Shown: positions 39,748-48,751, numbered from the stretch's first letter. The stretch: DNA of 50,761 bases from Acidobacteriota bacterium (GCA_021818105.1 JAKAFB010000016.1:1-50761); one strand, 5' to 3'. The notes: generated by a model not told the origin, from the letters alone. Program-made: numbers and translations.

Positions 39748-40932
39748 ATGTCCACTACAGCGACTGCTGCGGAGCCACCCAAGAGGCTTCTTTCTCTGGA
39801 TGTGGTGCGGGGCATCACGATCGCCTTCATGATCATGGTGAACAACAATGGCGGCGCGGGCTCGTGGCACTTTATGAATCACGCGCACTGGAATGGGCTG
39901 ACGCCAACGGACCTGGTGTTTCCCACGTTTGTGTTTGTGGTGGGCGTGTCAGTGGTGTTTGCGTTTGAGTCGCGGCTGGCGCGGGGAGCGGCGAAGGCCA
40001 GCCTGGCCTGGCACACGGTGCAGCGGGCGGTAGTGCTGGTGATTCTGGGCATTGTGGTGAACAGCTTTCCGTTTTTTGAGCTGGAGCACATGCGGTTCTA
40101 CGGGGTGCTGCAACGGATCGCGGTGTGCTACCTGGTGGTGGGGCTGTTCTACCTGTGGGATCAGCGCGCATGGACGAAGGTTGTGGCGCTGGTGGCGGCG
40201 CTGGTGGGCTACTGGGTGCTGGTGCGGTGGGTGCCGATTCCGGGCGTAGGCGTGCCGGGGCGCGATGTGCCGTTTATGGACATGACGCAGAACCTTGTGT
40301 CGTGGGTGGACCGTCATGTGTTTCCGTATCACCTGTACCTGGAGCCGCCACTGCACAATGTGCGCGACCCTGAAGGACTGCTGAGCGATTTGCCGGCGAT
40401 TGGCACGGCGCTGCTGGGCGTGCTGACGGGGCTGTGGCTGCGCAGCCGCAGGGCGATTCCGGCGAAGACGATAGGGCTGGGCGTGGGCGCGGTGGTGTGC
40501 CTGGCGCTGGGGTACCTGTGGTCACTGGAGTTTCCGCTGAACAAAAACATGTGGACAAGCTCGTTTGTGCTGGTGGCCGCGGGCTACTCGCTGTGCCTGA
40601 TGACACTGGCGCACTGGGCGGTGGAGCAGAAGGGTTGGCGCAAGGGCTGGACGTGGGTGTGGATCGTGTTTGGCTCGAATGCGATTGTGGCGTACATGAT
40701 CAGCGAGCTTGCCGCGGGCTTTCTGTGGACGATTCGCGTGAAGCCTTCGGGAGGTATCGTGGTGACGTCGGCTGAGCATCTTCCGGCGTGGCAGCCGTAC
40801 ATGTTCCAACACACGTTTGCGCACATACCTGACCCAGGATGGGCGGCGTTTGCGTATTCGGTGACCTTCACTGCGTTGTGCTTTCTTCCGGTGTGGTTCC
40901 TGTATCACAAGAAGATTTTTGTAAAGGTATAG
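39748..40932 (+). CDS. HGSNAT/YeiB-like membrane acyltransferase
   Basis: 394 residues with about ten membrane helices. The N-terminus LSLDVVRGITIAFMIMVNN and the following TPTDLVFPTFVFVVGVSVVF are characteristic of the DUF5009/DUF1624 family, related to heparan-alpha-glucosaminide N-acetyltransferase (NagX-like). Such proteins transfer acyl groups from cytosolic acetyl-CoA to periplasmic sugars; the substrate here is unknown. No strong Shine-Dalgarno precedes the ATG (AAGAAAAAT). It is followed after 82 bp by a CPBP-like membrane protein. Confidence 0.85.
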   Translation: MSTTATAAEPPKRLLSLDVVRGITIAFMIMVNNNGGAGSWHFMNHAHWNGLTPTDLVFPTFVFVVGVSVVFAFESRLARGAAKASLAWHTVQRAVVLVILGIVVNSFPFFELEHMRFYGVLQRIAVCYLVVGLFYLWDQRAWTKVVALVAALVGYWVLVRWVPIPGVGVPGRDVPFMDMTQNLVSWVDRHVFPYHLYLEPPLHNVRDPEGLLSDLPAIGTALLGVLTGLWLRSRRAIPAKTIGLGVGAVVCLALGYLWSLEFPLNKNMWTSSFVLVAAGYSLCLMTLAHWAVEQKGWRKGWTWVWIVFGSNAIVAYMISELAAGFLWTIRVKPSGGIVVTSAEHLPAWQPYMFQHTFAHIPDPGWAAFAYSVTFTALCFLPVWFLYHKKIFVKV

Positions 40933-41014
40933 GGTGACCTGCGCGGGTGCCTTCCGGTCTACTGAGTGGCGGCCAGTGGAGCGTGTTGGACCCGCGACCG
41001 CATTCCTGTGCGGT

Positions 41015-41782
41015 ATGACGATGCAAGCGAAAGCTGAAAACCTGACGGCAGGCGCAGATGCTGCGCGCGCGACGCAGAGGCGCGTGCGCGACGTGGCTGA
41101 GCTGGCGGTGACGTATGGGCTGATTCTGCTGGTGATCTGGACGCCGCGGCCGATGCAGCGCTGGTTGTATCTGCTGGCGGTGGGGTGGGTGGTGGCGTCG
41201 TTCAGCTTGCCGTTTGCGGGCTGGAAGGAACTGGGATTTCGCGTGGCCGGTCTGCGCCGGTCGCTGTGGGTGGTGGGTGCGGCTGCAGCGCTGGCGGCGG
41301 CGGCCGTGGCGCTGGCCGGGCACTGGCATACGCTGCATGCGCCACATGGGGCGGCGGAGTGGGTGCGGTCGTTTGCGGGCTACACGGTGTGGTCGCTGGT
41401 GCAGCAGGTGCTGCTGCAGGGGTACTTTCTGCTGCGGCTGGAGCGGCTGCTGCCGGGGCGCGCGGCTGCGGTGATTGCAGCGGCGGGGCTGTTTGCAACT
41501 GCGCATCTGCCGAATCCGATTCTGACGCCTGCAACGCTGGTGTGGGGACTGGTGGCGTGCATGGTGTTTGTGCGCTGGCGGAACATCTATCCGCTGGCGC
41601 TGGCGCATGCGATCTTTGGCATCTGCATTGCGATCACGGTGCCGGGGCCGGTGGTGCGGAACATGCGCGTGGGGCTGGGCTACGTGCGCTATCACGCGCC
41701 GCAGCCGCTTCACCTGAGCCAGAGCGACCAGAAGGTGTCGACAGTAGCGTGGGTGATGGCGGAGGCTCCGACGCGGCGCTGA
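41015..41782 (+). CDS. CPBP-family membrane protein lacking catalytic glutamates
   Basis: 255 residues from ATG 41015 (ATG 41021 also possible; the frame opens at 40934). Several hydrophobic segments and the CPBP/Abi layout: motif 1 position SLVQQVLLQGYFLLRLERLL, motif 2 LFATAHLPNP, motif 3 LALAHAIFG. In active CPBP glutamic intramembrane proteases motif 1 is EExxxRG; here it reads QQVLLQG (Q130, Q131), so both catalytic Glu and the Arg are replaced. It is probably an inactive homologue or one with another role. Its last 73 bp overlap the convergent CPBP gene. Confidence 0.75.
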   Translation: MTMQAKAENLTAGADAARATQRRVRDVAELAVTYGLILLVIWTPRPMQRWLYLLAVGWVVASFSLPFAGWKELGFRVAGLRRSLWVVGAAAALAAAAVALAGHWHTLHAPHGAAEWVRSFAGYTVWSLVQQVLLQGYFLLRLERLLPGRAAAVIAAAGLFATAHLPNPILTPATLVWGLVACMVFVRWRNIYPLALAHAIFGICIAITVPGPVVRNMRVGLGYVRYHAPQPLHLSQSDQKVSTVAWVMAEAPTRR

Positions 41783-42612
41783 GCGCGCCAGGCGCGGCCG
41801 TAGAAGATGCCTGCGAGCGCGGCCAGCACGACATATTGCCAGTTGAAGAATGTGGTGCGCTTGTTCCAGTGCGCGAGCCCGAAGAGCACGGCTGTGAGAA
41901 GAAGCGCGGCGGTGCGGCCGATGCGCCGTTCCAGAAGATTTTGGAGCCAGCCGCGAAAGAAAAGCTCTTCGGGAATCGCGACAAAGAGAAATGTGAACAC
42001 AAAGGCGCCGATGGCGTGCAGCGGCTGCGGCCACACTGCGTGCAGATGGAGAAAGCGCAGGGCGAGGCCGAGCGGAATGGCGATGGGCGCGTAGAAACAA
42101 AACTCGCGCAGGCCGATCAGCAGGTCGCGACGGCGCAGGCGCAGGTCGAAGCCGACGCCGTCGAGCTGGCGAATGGCAAGGAAGCCGTAGATGCCTGCAT
42201 CGAGCAGGAGGATCTTGCCCAGCGCGGTGAGACCGCGGGGCCAGGCGGGCTCAAGCCAGCGGAGATCGACGGCGAGGCCGAGGGCGAGGAGGAGCAGGAA
42301 GTCGCGCCAACTGCCGCGCTGGTCGGGGTCGGCGTCTGCGGCTGCGTTCATGAGCCAGGCAATGAGCACGGGCAGAGCGGCGTAGAGCGCGAACCAGCGC
42401 CACTGAAAGATGCCAAAGGATGAGGTGGCGATGGCGTAGGGTGCGCAGAGAAGCGCGGGGACAGCGATGCGCAAGGCTTTGGGCAGCGACTGCACGAGCA
42501 CCCGTACGCGCACAGGGAAGAAGGCCGCGGCGAGCATCGGCAACAGTACGAACAAAGCGGCGAGGAGGAGTTCAGGACGGAGAAGGAACTGCGGATTCAT
42601 TGGGAATCTCAC
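41710..42612 (-). CDS. CPBP-family intramembrane glutamic endopeptidase
   Basis: 300 residues. Active-type motif 1: PEELFFRGWLQ with E215, E216 and R220; motif 2 LFGLAHWN; motif 3 ITHATVDTFW near the C-terminus. About eight membrane segments. CPBP enzymes act in prenyl-protein processing, bacteriocin immunity or signalling; the substrate is unknown. The GTG start at 42612 overlaps the stop of the SpoIIM-family gene (GTGA); ATG 42600 is the alternative. The C-terminus is encoded opposite the end of the QQ-type paralogue, so motif 3 lies in the antisense overlap. Confidence 0.85.
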   Translation of the reverse strand: MRFPMNPQFLLRPELLLAALFVLLPMLAAAFFPVRVRVLVQSLPKALRIAVPALLCAPYAIATSSFGIFQWRWFALYAALPVLIAWLMNAAADADPDQRGSWRDFLLLLALGLAVDLRWLEPAWPRGLTALGKILLLDAGIYGFLAIRQLDGVGFDLRLRRRDLLIGLREFCFYAPIAIPLGLALRFLHLHAVWPQPLHAIGAFVFTFLFVAIPEELFFRGWLQNLLERRIGRTAALLLTAVLFGLAHWNKRTTFFNWQYVVLAALAGIFYGRAWRAQRRVGASAITHATVDTFWSLWLR

Positions 42613-43577
42613 GCGCGTGCAGCGGGCTTGACGGGGCGAAAGAGCCAGACGAGCAGCAGCGTGAAGAGAAGCGCGCCGACGGTGAACTTGAGCCAGACAG
42701 GCGCGTGGGACGGGGAGAAGAAGCCTTCAAGGCATCCGGCGATGACCAGCAAGGGAATAATGCCGGAGACGAGACGCGTGGCTTCCATGCCGCCCTGCGC
42801 GACGGACTCGCGCCAGCGCAACGGGCCGGGAAAGAGCATGGCGTAGCCGAGGCGAAAGCCTGCGCCGCCGGCAATGAGGATGGAGGGCAGCTCAAGCGCG
42901 CCGTGTGGCGCGACAAAGCTCCACAGGGCCAGGGACATGCCGTATTGGTGGCAGGCCGCGCCGATGACGCCGAGCATCATGCCGTTGACGTAGAGATAAA
43001 AGAAGGTGCCGAGGCCGAAGGTGATGCCACCGGCGAAGGTGACGAAGCTGACGGTGAGGTTGTTGGTGAGGATGTGGCTGGAGGCCATGGGCGCCATGCT
43101 GACGACGGAGCGCGTCCACATTTCGTGGCGCTCCATGGTGGCGATCATGGCGGGACCGACGAAGTGGCGCATGAACTCAGGGCGCGCGCTGGTGAGCACT
43201 GCGCCGAGCAGTCCCCAGGCGACGGAGACCAGCAGCGATGCAAGGACAAAGGGAAGCTGGCGCTGGAAGATGAGTGGATACTCATCACGCAGGAAGCGAT
43301 AGAGCGTGGCGGGGCTCGTCTTGCGCTGCGAGTAGATGACGTGATGCGCACGAGCGAGGAGCTGGTTGACGCGGCCGATATGGACGTGCGCGGTGGGGTC
43401 CTGACGCAGGGTGGAGAGGTCGGCGGCGACCTGGCGGTAGAGGAGGGCGAGCTCCTGCAACTGGGCGCGCGTGAGCCGGCGCAGGCCGCCGTGGTCGGAC
43501 TGCGCGAGCAGCGCGGCGAGGCGGTCCCAGTGGGGGCGTCGCTTCTGCAACCATCGGTCTGAGACAATGTGCGCCAT
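42609..43577 (-). CDS. SpoIIM-family (DUF95) membrane protein
   Basis: 322 residues. A soluble helical N-terminus (DRLAALLAQSDHGGLRRLTR, VNQLLARAHHVIYSQRK) precedes about six membrane helices with the family signature region: ILTNNLTVSFVTFAGGITFG, FFYLYVNGMMLGVIGA and VAPHGALELPSILIAGGAG. SpoIIM homologues are common in non-sporulating bacteria beside RDD, MoxR and DUF58 genes; their function is unknown outside Bacillus. Its ATG shares bases with the start codon of the divergent RDD gene inside CCATGG. The CPBP peptidase gene follows with a 4-nt overlap. Confidence 0.9.
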   Translation of the reverse strand: MAHIVSDRWLQKRRPHWDRLAALLAQSDHGGLRRLTRAQLQELALLYRQVAADLSTLRQDPTAHVHIGRVNQLLARAHHVIYSQRKTSPATLYRFLRDEYPLIFQRQLPFVLASLLVSVAWGLLGAVLTSARPEFMRHFVGPAMIATMERHEMWTRSVVSMAPMASSHILTNNLTVSFVTFAGGITFGLGTFFYLYVNGMMLGVIGAACHQYGMSLALWSFVAPHGALELPSILIAGGAGFRLGYAMLFPGPLRWRESVAQGGMEATRLVSGIIPLLVIAGCLEGFFSPSHAPVWLKFTVGALLFTLLLVWLFRPVKPAARA

Positions 43578-44415
43578 GGACCGGAATGGTGATCAGCTTA
43601 GCATTGATACCCCGGAGCTGGTGGCGATCGAGATGCCGCTGGCGGGGATCGGCAGCCGCTTTGTTGCCGTGCTGATCGATACGCTGATCTGGTTGCTGGC
43701 GATGGCCGTGCTGTCGGTGCTGTTCTGGCTGGTGCGTCCGGGGATTGGCGCGTTCTCGCGGCTCTCAGCGCAGTGGGCCGTGGCGATTTATCTGCTTGTG
43801 TTCTTTCTGCTGAACTGGGGCTACTTCACGCTGTTTGAGGCCTTCTGGGGCGGGCGCACGCCGGGCAAGAGGATTGCGGGGATTCGCGTGATTCAGCGCT
43901 CGGGACGAGCGATTGGGCTGTTGGAATCGATGGCGCGGAATTTTATTCGCTATATCGATCAGATTCCCTTCTTTTATGCGGTGGGGATGATCGCCATGTT
44001 TGCCACGAAGCAGCACCAGCGGCTGGGCGATCTGGCCGCCGGAACACTGGTGGTGCGGGATCGCGCGGAGGAGGCTCCGCTGGAGAGCGAGATGGGGTTG
44101 CGGACATTTACGGCTCCGCTCTTTCATGCGGAGTCGCCGCAAGAAGCACCGCTGCCATTTTTGCTGGATGCGGCAGGCCTGGCGCGGCTGTCCGCAGGAG
44201 ATCTGGAGGTGCTGGAGAGTTTTCTGGCGCGGAGGCTGGACCTTCCGCCGGAGGCTCGCGAGAAGCTGGCGCAGCGCATTGCGGAGGCGGTGCGGGCAAA
44301 GTCTGGGCTGGAAACGCCTGCCGATACGGACGAGGAGACGTTTCTGGAAGTGGTAGCACGGCAGTATCGGGATACGGCCGGGCTGCAGGAGCGGTCTGGA
44401 CAGCGATGGATCTGA
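43576..44415 (+). CDS. RDD-family membrane protein
   Basis: 279 residues from ATG 43576; ATG 43567 is also in frame. The RDD domain spans about 20-160: GIGSRFVAVLIDTLIWLLAM (with the R and D), a second helix, GYFTLFEAFWGGRTPGKRIAGIRVI, and a third helix region ending QHQRLGDLAAGTLVVRD. The C-terminal 110 residues are soluble and predicted helical (LSAGDLEVLESFLARRLDLP). RDD proteins are often transporters or accessory membrane factors; no specific role is shown. It is divergent from the SpoIIM-family gene, a recurrent neighbour. No Shine-Dalgarno is visible at either ATG. Confidence 0.9.
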   Translation: MDRNGDQLSIDTPELVAIEMPLAGIGSRFVAVLIDTLIWLLAMAVLSVLFWLVRPGIGAFSRLSAQWAVAIYLLVFFLLNWGYFTLFEAFWGGRTPGKRIAGIRVIQRSGRAIGLLESMARNFIRYIDQIPFFYAVGMIAMFATKQHQRLGDLAAGTLVVRDRAEEAPLESEMGLRTFTAPLFHAESPQEAPLPFLLDAAGLARLSAGDLEVLESFLARRLDLPPEAREKLAQRIAEAVRAKSGLETPADTDEETFLEVVARQYRDTAGLQERSGQRWI

Positions 44416-44583
44416 AATATCGCAGCGCCGGGGATTTTCCGCTTTGTTAGCCGCTGGCAGGAGGCGCGAGGAACCTGTGGCGTAAACTCCTATAAACACA
44501 ACATTCAAATGATGTTAAAGGACATACTGCGCGGATGTGTGGCGGTTGATGGAAAGCGTTTTGGAGCGATTTGTAACTCGTGC

Positions 44584-44613
44584 TTGACAACCATTGTTTC
44601 TTAGCGTTTTAAT
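44584..44613 (+). promoter_or_regulatory. Sigma-70-like promoter P1
   Basis: TTGACA (44584-44589), 18-bp spacer, TTTAAT (44608-44613). The 16-bp palindrome starts about 39 bp after the -10, where a bound repressor would block transcription. About 655 bp separate this -10 from the receptor start. Confidence 0.5.
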
Positions 44614-44651
44614 CGGTTCCGGTTTTACGACAGCTATTGTCCGCTTCTCCT

Positions 44652-44667
44652 GCTCAAACGTTTGAGC
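44652..44667. promoter_or_regulatory. Perfect LacI-type operator palindrome
   Basis: GCTCAAACGTTTGAGC is a perfect 16-bp inverted repeat with the central CG flanked by A/T tracts that is typical of LacI/GalR-family operators (AAnCGnTT core). No lacI-type regulator gene is in the window. The likely target is the TonB-dependent receptor. Confidence 0.65.
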
Positions 44668-44949
44668 GATGAGATTCCAGATTGTGTAGATAGGTGGAAC
44701 CTTACCTTCAGGAATGTGGAGAATTGGCGGCGGTAAGCGGTGGTTTCGCTCGCGAGCTGGAGCGAGGCTGCTGGTCAGAGGCAGTGTCCTGCGGATGTAC
44801 TGAGGAGCGCATCTGCAGCGAGCAGGAACATCAACCGACCCCGCATACCGGCACATTCAGATGCCGGCGGCATGGCGAAGAAGTGATTCAGAGCCAAGGT
44901 CCTGGAGACGGGTAAATCGGCGAAGATGCCAAGTAAAGGGATTTTCTAC

Positions 44950-44979
44950 TTGACATTCTTCGTTCCGGACGCATTAAAT
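44950..44979 (+). promoter_or_regulatory. Sigma-70-like promoter P2
   Basis: TTGACA (44950-44955), 18-bp spacer, TTAAAT (44974-44979), about 290 bp before the receptor ATG. This is the closer of two candidate promoters. Confidence 0.5.
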
Positions 44980-45267
44980 GGCTCGGTCGCTACAATCAGG
45001 GCCAGCTGGAAAATCGATGTATTTAAGCGAATCGTATGTGTTTGCCCCGCAGCTGTCGCGGCGCCCTGCGAAGGAACTGGGCACCGGGGTGGCGTTTTGC
45101 TGTTTGCGGAGTGCGGCAAGCGAACACTCGGATGGAATGCATCGGGTTTCAGCTCTGAGATGTCGTAACCGGGAACATGATGCGCAACACCCGGCTTTAT
45201 GCCTACCAGATGGGGAAGCGATAGCAAGATGAACCAGAAGCAGTACAACCTTGAAAAGGAAGGTCAC

Positions 45268-48200
45268 ATGAGACACACGAGATACAGGTTCTTCCTGTTG
45301 CCGTTGTTCTTTGTGCTGGCGTGCGTGGGAGCATTTGCGCAGGCCAACTCAACGCTCACCGGTATCGTTACGGACCAGACAGGAGCGGTGATTCCGGACG
45401 CACAGATCGTACTAACGAATCCGGCGACCGGCTTTACCAATACGACCGTCAGCAGCGCGACGGGCCTGTACGCCATTGGCGGCCTTAACCCTGCGAACTA
45501 CAACCTGAAGGTTACGGCGAAGGGCTTCCAGAGCTTTTCGCAGACGGGCATTGTCGTCAACGTTTCTTCGACGGTGCGCGTGGACGTAAAGATGAGCGTG
45601 GGCTCTGAGGCTCAGACCGTGACGGTGCAAGCAGACGCGCTGACGGTTCAGGCCGACTCGAACGTGGTCAGCACGCTGATCAGCTCCGAGCAGATTACCC
45701 AGATCGCAACCGAAAACCGCAACTTCGCAGCACTGGCTGCATTAGGCATGGGCGTAAGCTCCGCTCTGCCTGACAGCAACACGCCGACCTCAGTGGCAGC
45801 GAACTTCACGATCAGCGTGAACGGTCTTCGCCAGAGCCACAACATCTGGCTGATCGACGGTGGTGAGGCGGATGACCGCGGCGGCGCGGGCGGCATGAAC
45901 ATCATGCCTTCGCAGGAAGCCATTGCCGAGTTCAGCATGCTGACATCGAACTATCCGCCGGACTATGGTATTTCTTCCGGCGCGACGATGAGCCTTTCGC
46001 TGAAGAGCGGCACGAACAAGTATCACGGCGAACTGTGGGAGTTCAATCGTACGTCTGCGTATAACGCGAAGGAACCTATCTCGCAGACTCTGACGAGCGT
46101 CCACTACAACATCTTCGGCTTCAACCTTGGTGGACCGCTGACGATTCCCAAGGTGTACAATACGAACCGCGACAAGACGTTCTTCTTCTGGAACGAGGAG
46201 TGGCGCAAGATTATTTCGGCAGCGGGCACGACAAACTCTCCGACGCTGCCGCTGGCCGACCACCCGGTTTCGGGACAGGACCTGGTGTACCATGCTCCGG
46301 GATTTGCCTCGAGCACGGCGCTCCGGGTGCCTACGGTGGGCGACCCCACATACAATGCGCAGCTCACGGCCCTGGGACTCACGCCTGGTCAGCCGTTCCC
46401 GAACAACACGATTCCGCACCAGCTGTTTGACTCGAATGCGGTGCTGTACCTGAACTCGGGTATCATCCCGAACCCGACCACGGCGGACGATCATGCCATC
46501 GCCAACGTTTCGCCCAAGACGGACGTGCGTGATGACATCGTGCGTGTTGACCACAAGTTCAACGACAAGTGGCAGATTCTGGGCCACTACATGCACGACT
46601 CCGTGACCCAAGGCAACGGCCTGCCGTTCCTTGGCTGGCTGTGGGCGAGCTACAACACCGTCACCAGCACACTGTCGAACCCGTCGAACAGCGCAGCCCT
46701 TAAGCTGAGCGGCACGATCAACCCGAACCTGCTGGTGGAAGCCAGCATGAACTACGACGGTAACATCATCGACATCACGAACAGCGCACTGGCAAACAAG
46801 CCGGCGGGCTGGAGCGTGCAGCCCTTCTTCAACAACGGGTCCAAGCTTGTTCCCGGTGTGGGTGGAGGCTGGGGTGGTCCGTACTACGTGGCCGAGGACA
46901 TGGGCTCTGCTCCGTGGCACAACGCGGCCCAGGACTACATGCCGAAGCTGGATGTGTCCTACACCAAGGGCAAGCATGCCATGAAGTTCGGCTTTAGCTA
47001 CAACCGCTACACCAAGAACCAGCAGTTGTTCGGCGACACCGAAGGCAACTTTGGTTTCGGCAACCTGTCGAACGACTCGTTCATGGACATGTTGATGGGT
47101 ATCGCTGGAAGCTACTCGCAGTTCATGGAGGGCTCCATCCGCCACTACGTGAACCAGACGCCGTCAGTGTATGCGATGGACAACTGGCACGTGACCCCGC
47201 GCCTGAGCCTGCAGCTTGGCCTGCGCTATGATGCTCTGCCGCACGCGTGGGAGCGTCAGAACTATGTCTCCAACTTTGACCCGAGCCTGTACTACACCAG
47301 CCAGGCGCCGATCTGGAATGCAGACAACTCGATGGATCCCAATGGACCGGGCTTCCAGAAGGTCAACGGCATTTCCTATTACCTGAACGGCATCGGTCTT
47401 GCAGGAGTGAACGGATTCCCGCACGGTCTGGTCAACAACGACTACAACACGCTGCAGCCTCGCGTAGGCTTCTCTGAAGACCTCTTCGGAACGGGCAAGA
47501 CCGTTCTCCGTGGTGGCTTTGGAACCTTCTTCGAGCGCATGCAAGGCAACGACATCTACAACGCAGCAACGACGCCTCCGTTCGCTTACAACCCGGGTGC
47601 GTCCAACGTGTACCTCACCACGCCGAGCAAGAGCTGGGTTACGGGCCAAACGGCTTCGCTGCCTGTTTTCCCGTCCGGCCTGACCAACCTGGCCCATACG
47701 TACAAAGCTCCTGCGGTCGCCATGTTCAGCCTGGGCGTGCAGCATGAGCTGGCACCGTCGGTTGTGTGGGTTATCCAGTACGTGGGTAATATCGCGTGGC
47801 ATCAGAACATCGAGCGTGCGATCAACACTTACTCGATCAACTCTGACCTCAGCCTTCGCTGCAACGCGGGTGACGGCAACAACAACTACGCTGGTGACAA
47901 CTGCAGCAACCTCGCCAACCCGAACTTGTATCGCACTTACCAGGGCTTTGGCGGGATCAACCAGCAAGAAAACACCACCAACGGCAACTACAACGGCTTC
48001 CAGACCGGCGTTCGTCTCCAGAACAAGTGGGGCCTGAGCGGCGAGGTTGATTACACTTGGTCACACGAAATCGACATCACCAGCTACGACCTTGGCACGG
48101 TTTCGAACCCCTGGAACCTGAAGTATGACAAGGGCTCCGGCGCGCTGGATCGTCGCCAGATGCTCAGCATCAACTACGTCTACAACACGCCCTTCTTCGC

Positions 48201-48702
48201 GAATAGCAGCGGCGCGACCAAGTACATCCTTAGCGGATGGACGCTGGCCGGCACTGCAATCGTCGAGGATGGCACGATTCCTGCGAACCAGGGTCCCGGC
48301 CTCTCGCTGAGCTACGACCCGATCGGCTTGGGTGGCGGCTACACGAACCGCCCGAACGTGAGCGGGAAGATGAAGTACCTCAAGAAGCGGGGTGAGTGGT
48401 TTGACACCTCGATGTTCTCTGCTCCGACTCCGGCCTGGGCAGGCGGACCCAACCAGGGCTTCGGCAATGCCGGCAAGGATTCCGTGGTTGGTCCGGGGCG
48501 TGTGAACTTCACCACCTCTCTGTACAAGTCGTTCCCGGTGACAGAGCGGGCACACTTCGAACTTCGCTTCGAGTCGTTCAACACCTTCAACCACTTTGAA
48601 CCGAATGGCCTGAATGCAAGCTATGGTTCGAGCCAGTTTGGCCAGATCACGAGCGCGTGGGATCCACGCAACCTCGAACTGGGCGGCAAGTTCGTGTTCT
48701 AA
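45268..48702 (+). CDS. TonB-dependent receptor with carboxypeptidase-regulatory-like N-domain
   Basis: 1144 residues from ATG 45268 (AAGGAAGG upstream; in-frame ATG 45229 and a start at 45199 are less likely). Signal peptide to about residue 26 (FFLLPLFFVLACVGAFAQA). A CarboxypepD_reg-like beta domain (about 28-110: LTGIVTDQTGAVIPDAQIVL, GLYAIGGLNPANYNLKV) precedes a plug (NFTISVNGLRQSHNIWLIDG) and a long beta-barrel ending in an aromatic (LELGGKFVF). This Oar-like type is abundant in Acidobacteriota and takes up large substrates, often plant or microbial polymers or their oligomers. Codon use looks more uniform than in its neighbours, suggesting high expression. The LacI-type palindrome hints at a sugar ligand. 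A terminator follows. Confidence 0.93.
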   Translation: MRHTRYRFFLLPLFFVLACVGAFAQANSTLTGIVTDQTGAVIPDAQIVLTNPATGFTNTTVSSATGLYAIGGLNPANYNLKVTAKGFQSFSQTGIVVNVSSTVRVDVKMSVGSEAQTVTVQADALTVQADSNVVSTLISSEQITQIATENRNFAALAALGMGVSSALPDSNTPTSVAANFTISVNGLRQSHNIWLIDGGEADDRGGAGGMNIMPSQEAIAEFSMLTSNYPPDYGISSGATMSLSLKSGTNKYHGELWEFNRTSAYNAKEPISQTLTSVHYNIFGFNLGGPLTIPKVYNTNRDKTFFFWNEEWRKIISAAGTTNSPTLPLADHPVSGQDLVYHAPGFASSTALRVPTVGDPTYNAQLTALGLTPGQPFPNNTIPHQLFDSNAVLYLNSGIIPNPTTADDHAIANVSPKTDVRDDIVRVDHKFNDKWQILGHYMHDSVTQGNGLPFLGWLWASYNTVTSTLSNPSNSAALKLSGTINPNLLVEASMNYDGNIIDITNSALANKPAGWSVQPFFNNGSKLVPGVGGGWGGPYYVAEDMGSAPWHNAAQDYMPKLDVSYTKGKHAMKFGFSYNRYTKNQQLFGDTEGNFGFGNLSNDSFMDMLMGIAGSYSQFMEGSIRHYVNQTPSVYAMDNWHVTPRLSLQLGLRYDALPHAWERQNYVSNFDPSLYYTSQAPIWNADNSMDPNGPGFQKVNGISYYLNGIGLAGVNGFPHGLVNNDYNTLQPRVGFSEDLFGTGKTVLRGGFGTFFERMQGNDIYNAATTPPFAYNPGASNVYLTTPSKSWVTGQTASLPVFPSGLTNLAHTYKAPAVAMFSLGVQHELAPSVVWVIQYVGNIAWHQNIERAINTYSINSDLSLRCNAGDGNNNYAGDNCSNLANPNLYRTYQGFGGINQQENTTNGNYNGFQTGVRLQNKWGLSGEVDYTWSHEIDITSYDLGTVSNPWNLKYDKGSGALDRRQMLSINYVYNTPFFANSSGATKYILSGWTLAGTAIVEDGTIPANQGPGLSLSYDPIGLGGGYTNRPNVSGKMKYLKKRGEWFDTSMFSAPTPAWAGGPNQGFGNAGKDSVVGPGRVNFTTSLYKSFPVTERAHFELRFESFNTFNHFEPNGLNASYGSSQFGQITSAWDPRNLELGGKFVF

Positions 48703-48716
48703 GTGAACCCCTAACC

Positions 48717-48751
48717 AGGGCGCGGCGGGCAACCCCTGCCGCGCCCTTTTT
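48717..48751 (+). terminator. Terminator after the TonB receptor
   Basis: AGGGCGCGGC, an 11-nt loop, then GCCGCGCCCT running into TTTTT: a 10-bp stem, 15 bp past the stop codon. Confidence 0.92.

Larger units (their letters stand above)
44416..45267. other. 850-bp regulatory/leader region upstream of the TonB receptor
   Basis: No convincing gene was found. It holds two sigma-70-like promoters (44584-44613 and 44950-44979), a perfect 16-bp palindrome (44652-44667), and two mutually exclusive small hairpins: CCGGCA...TGCCGG (44848-44867) and ATGCC-GGC-GGCAT (44861-44873). Frames such as minus 44515-44856 have atypical residues and no ribosome-binding site. GC content is visibly lower around 44480-44700 than in the coding DNA. 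Confidence 0.6.

Noticed and set aside
44551..44564. Second LacI/cre-like site (GGAAAGCGTTTTGG)
   Set aside because: Half-sites match at only three of five positions, too weak next to the perfect palindrome at 44652.
44515..44856. 113-codon minus-strand frame upstream of the TonB receptor
   Set aside because: Covers the promoter and palindrome, atypical composition, no Shine-Dalgarno.
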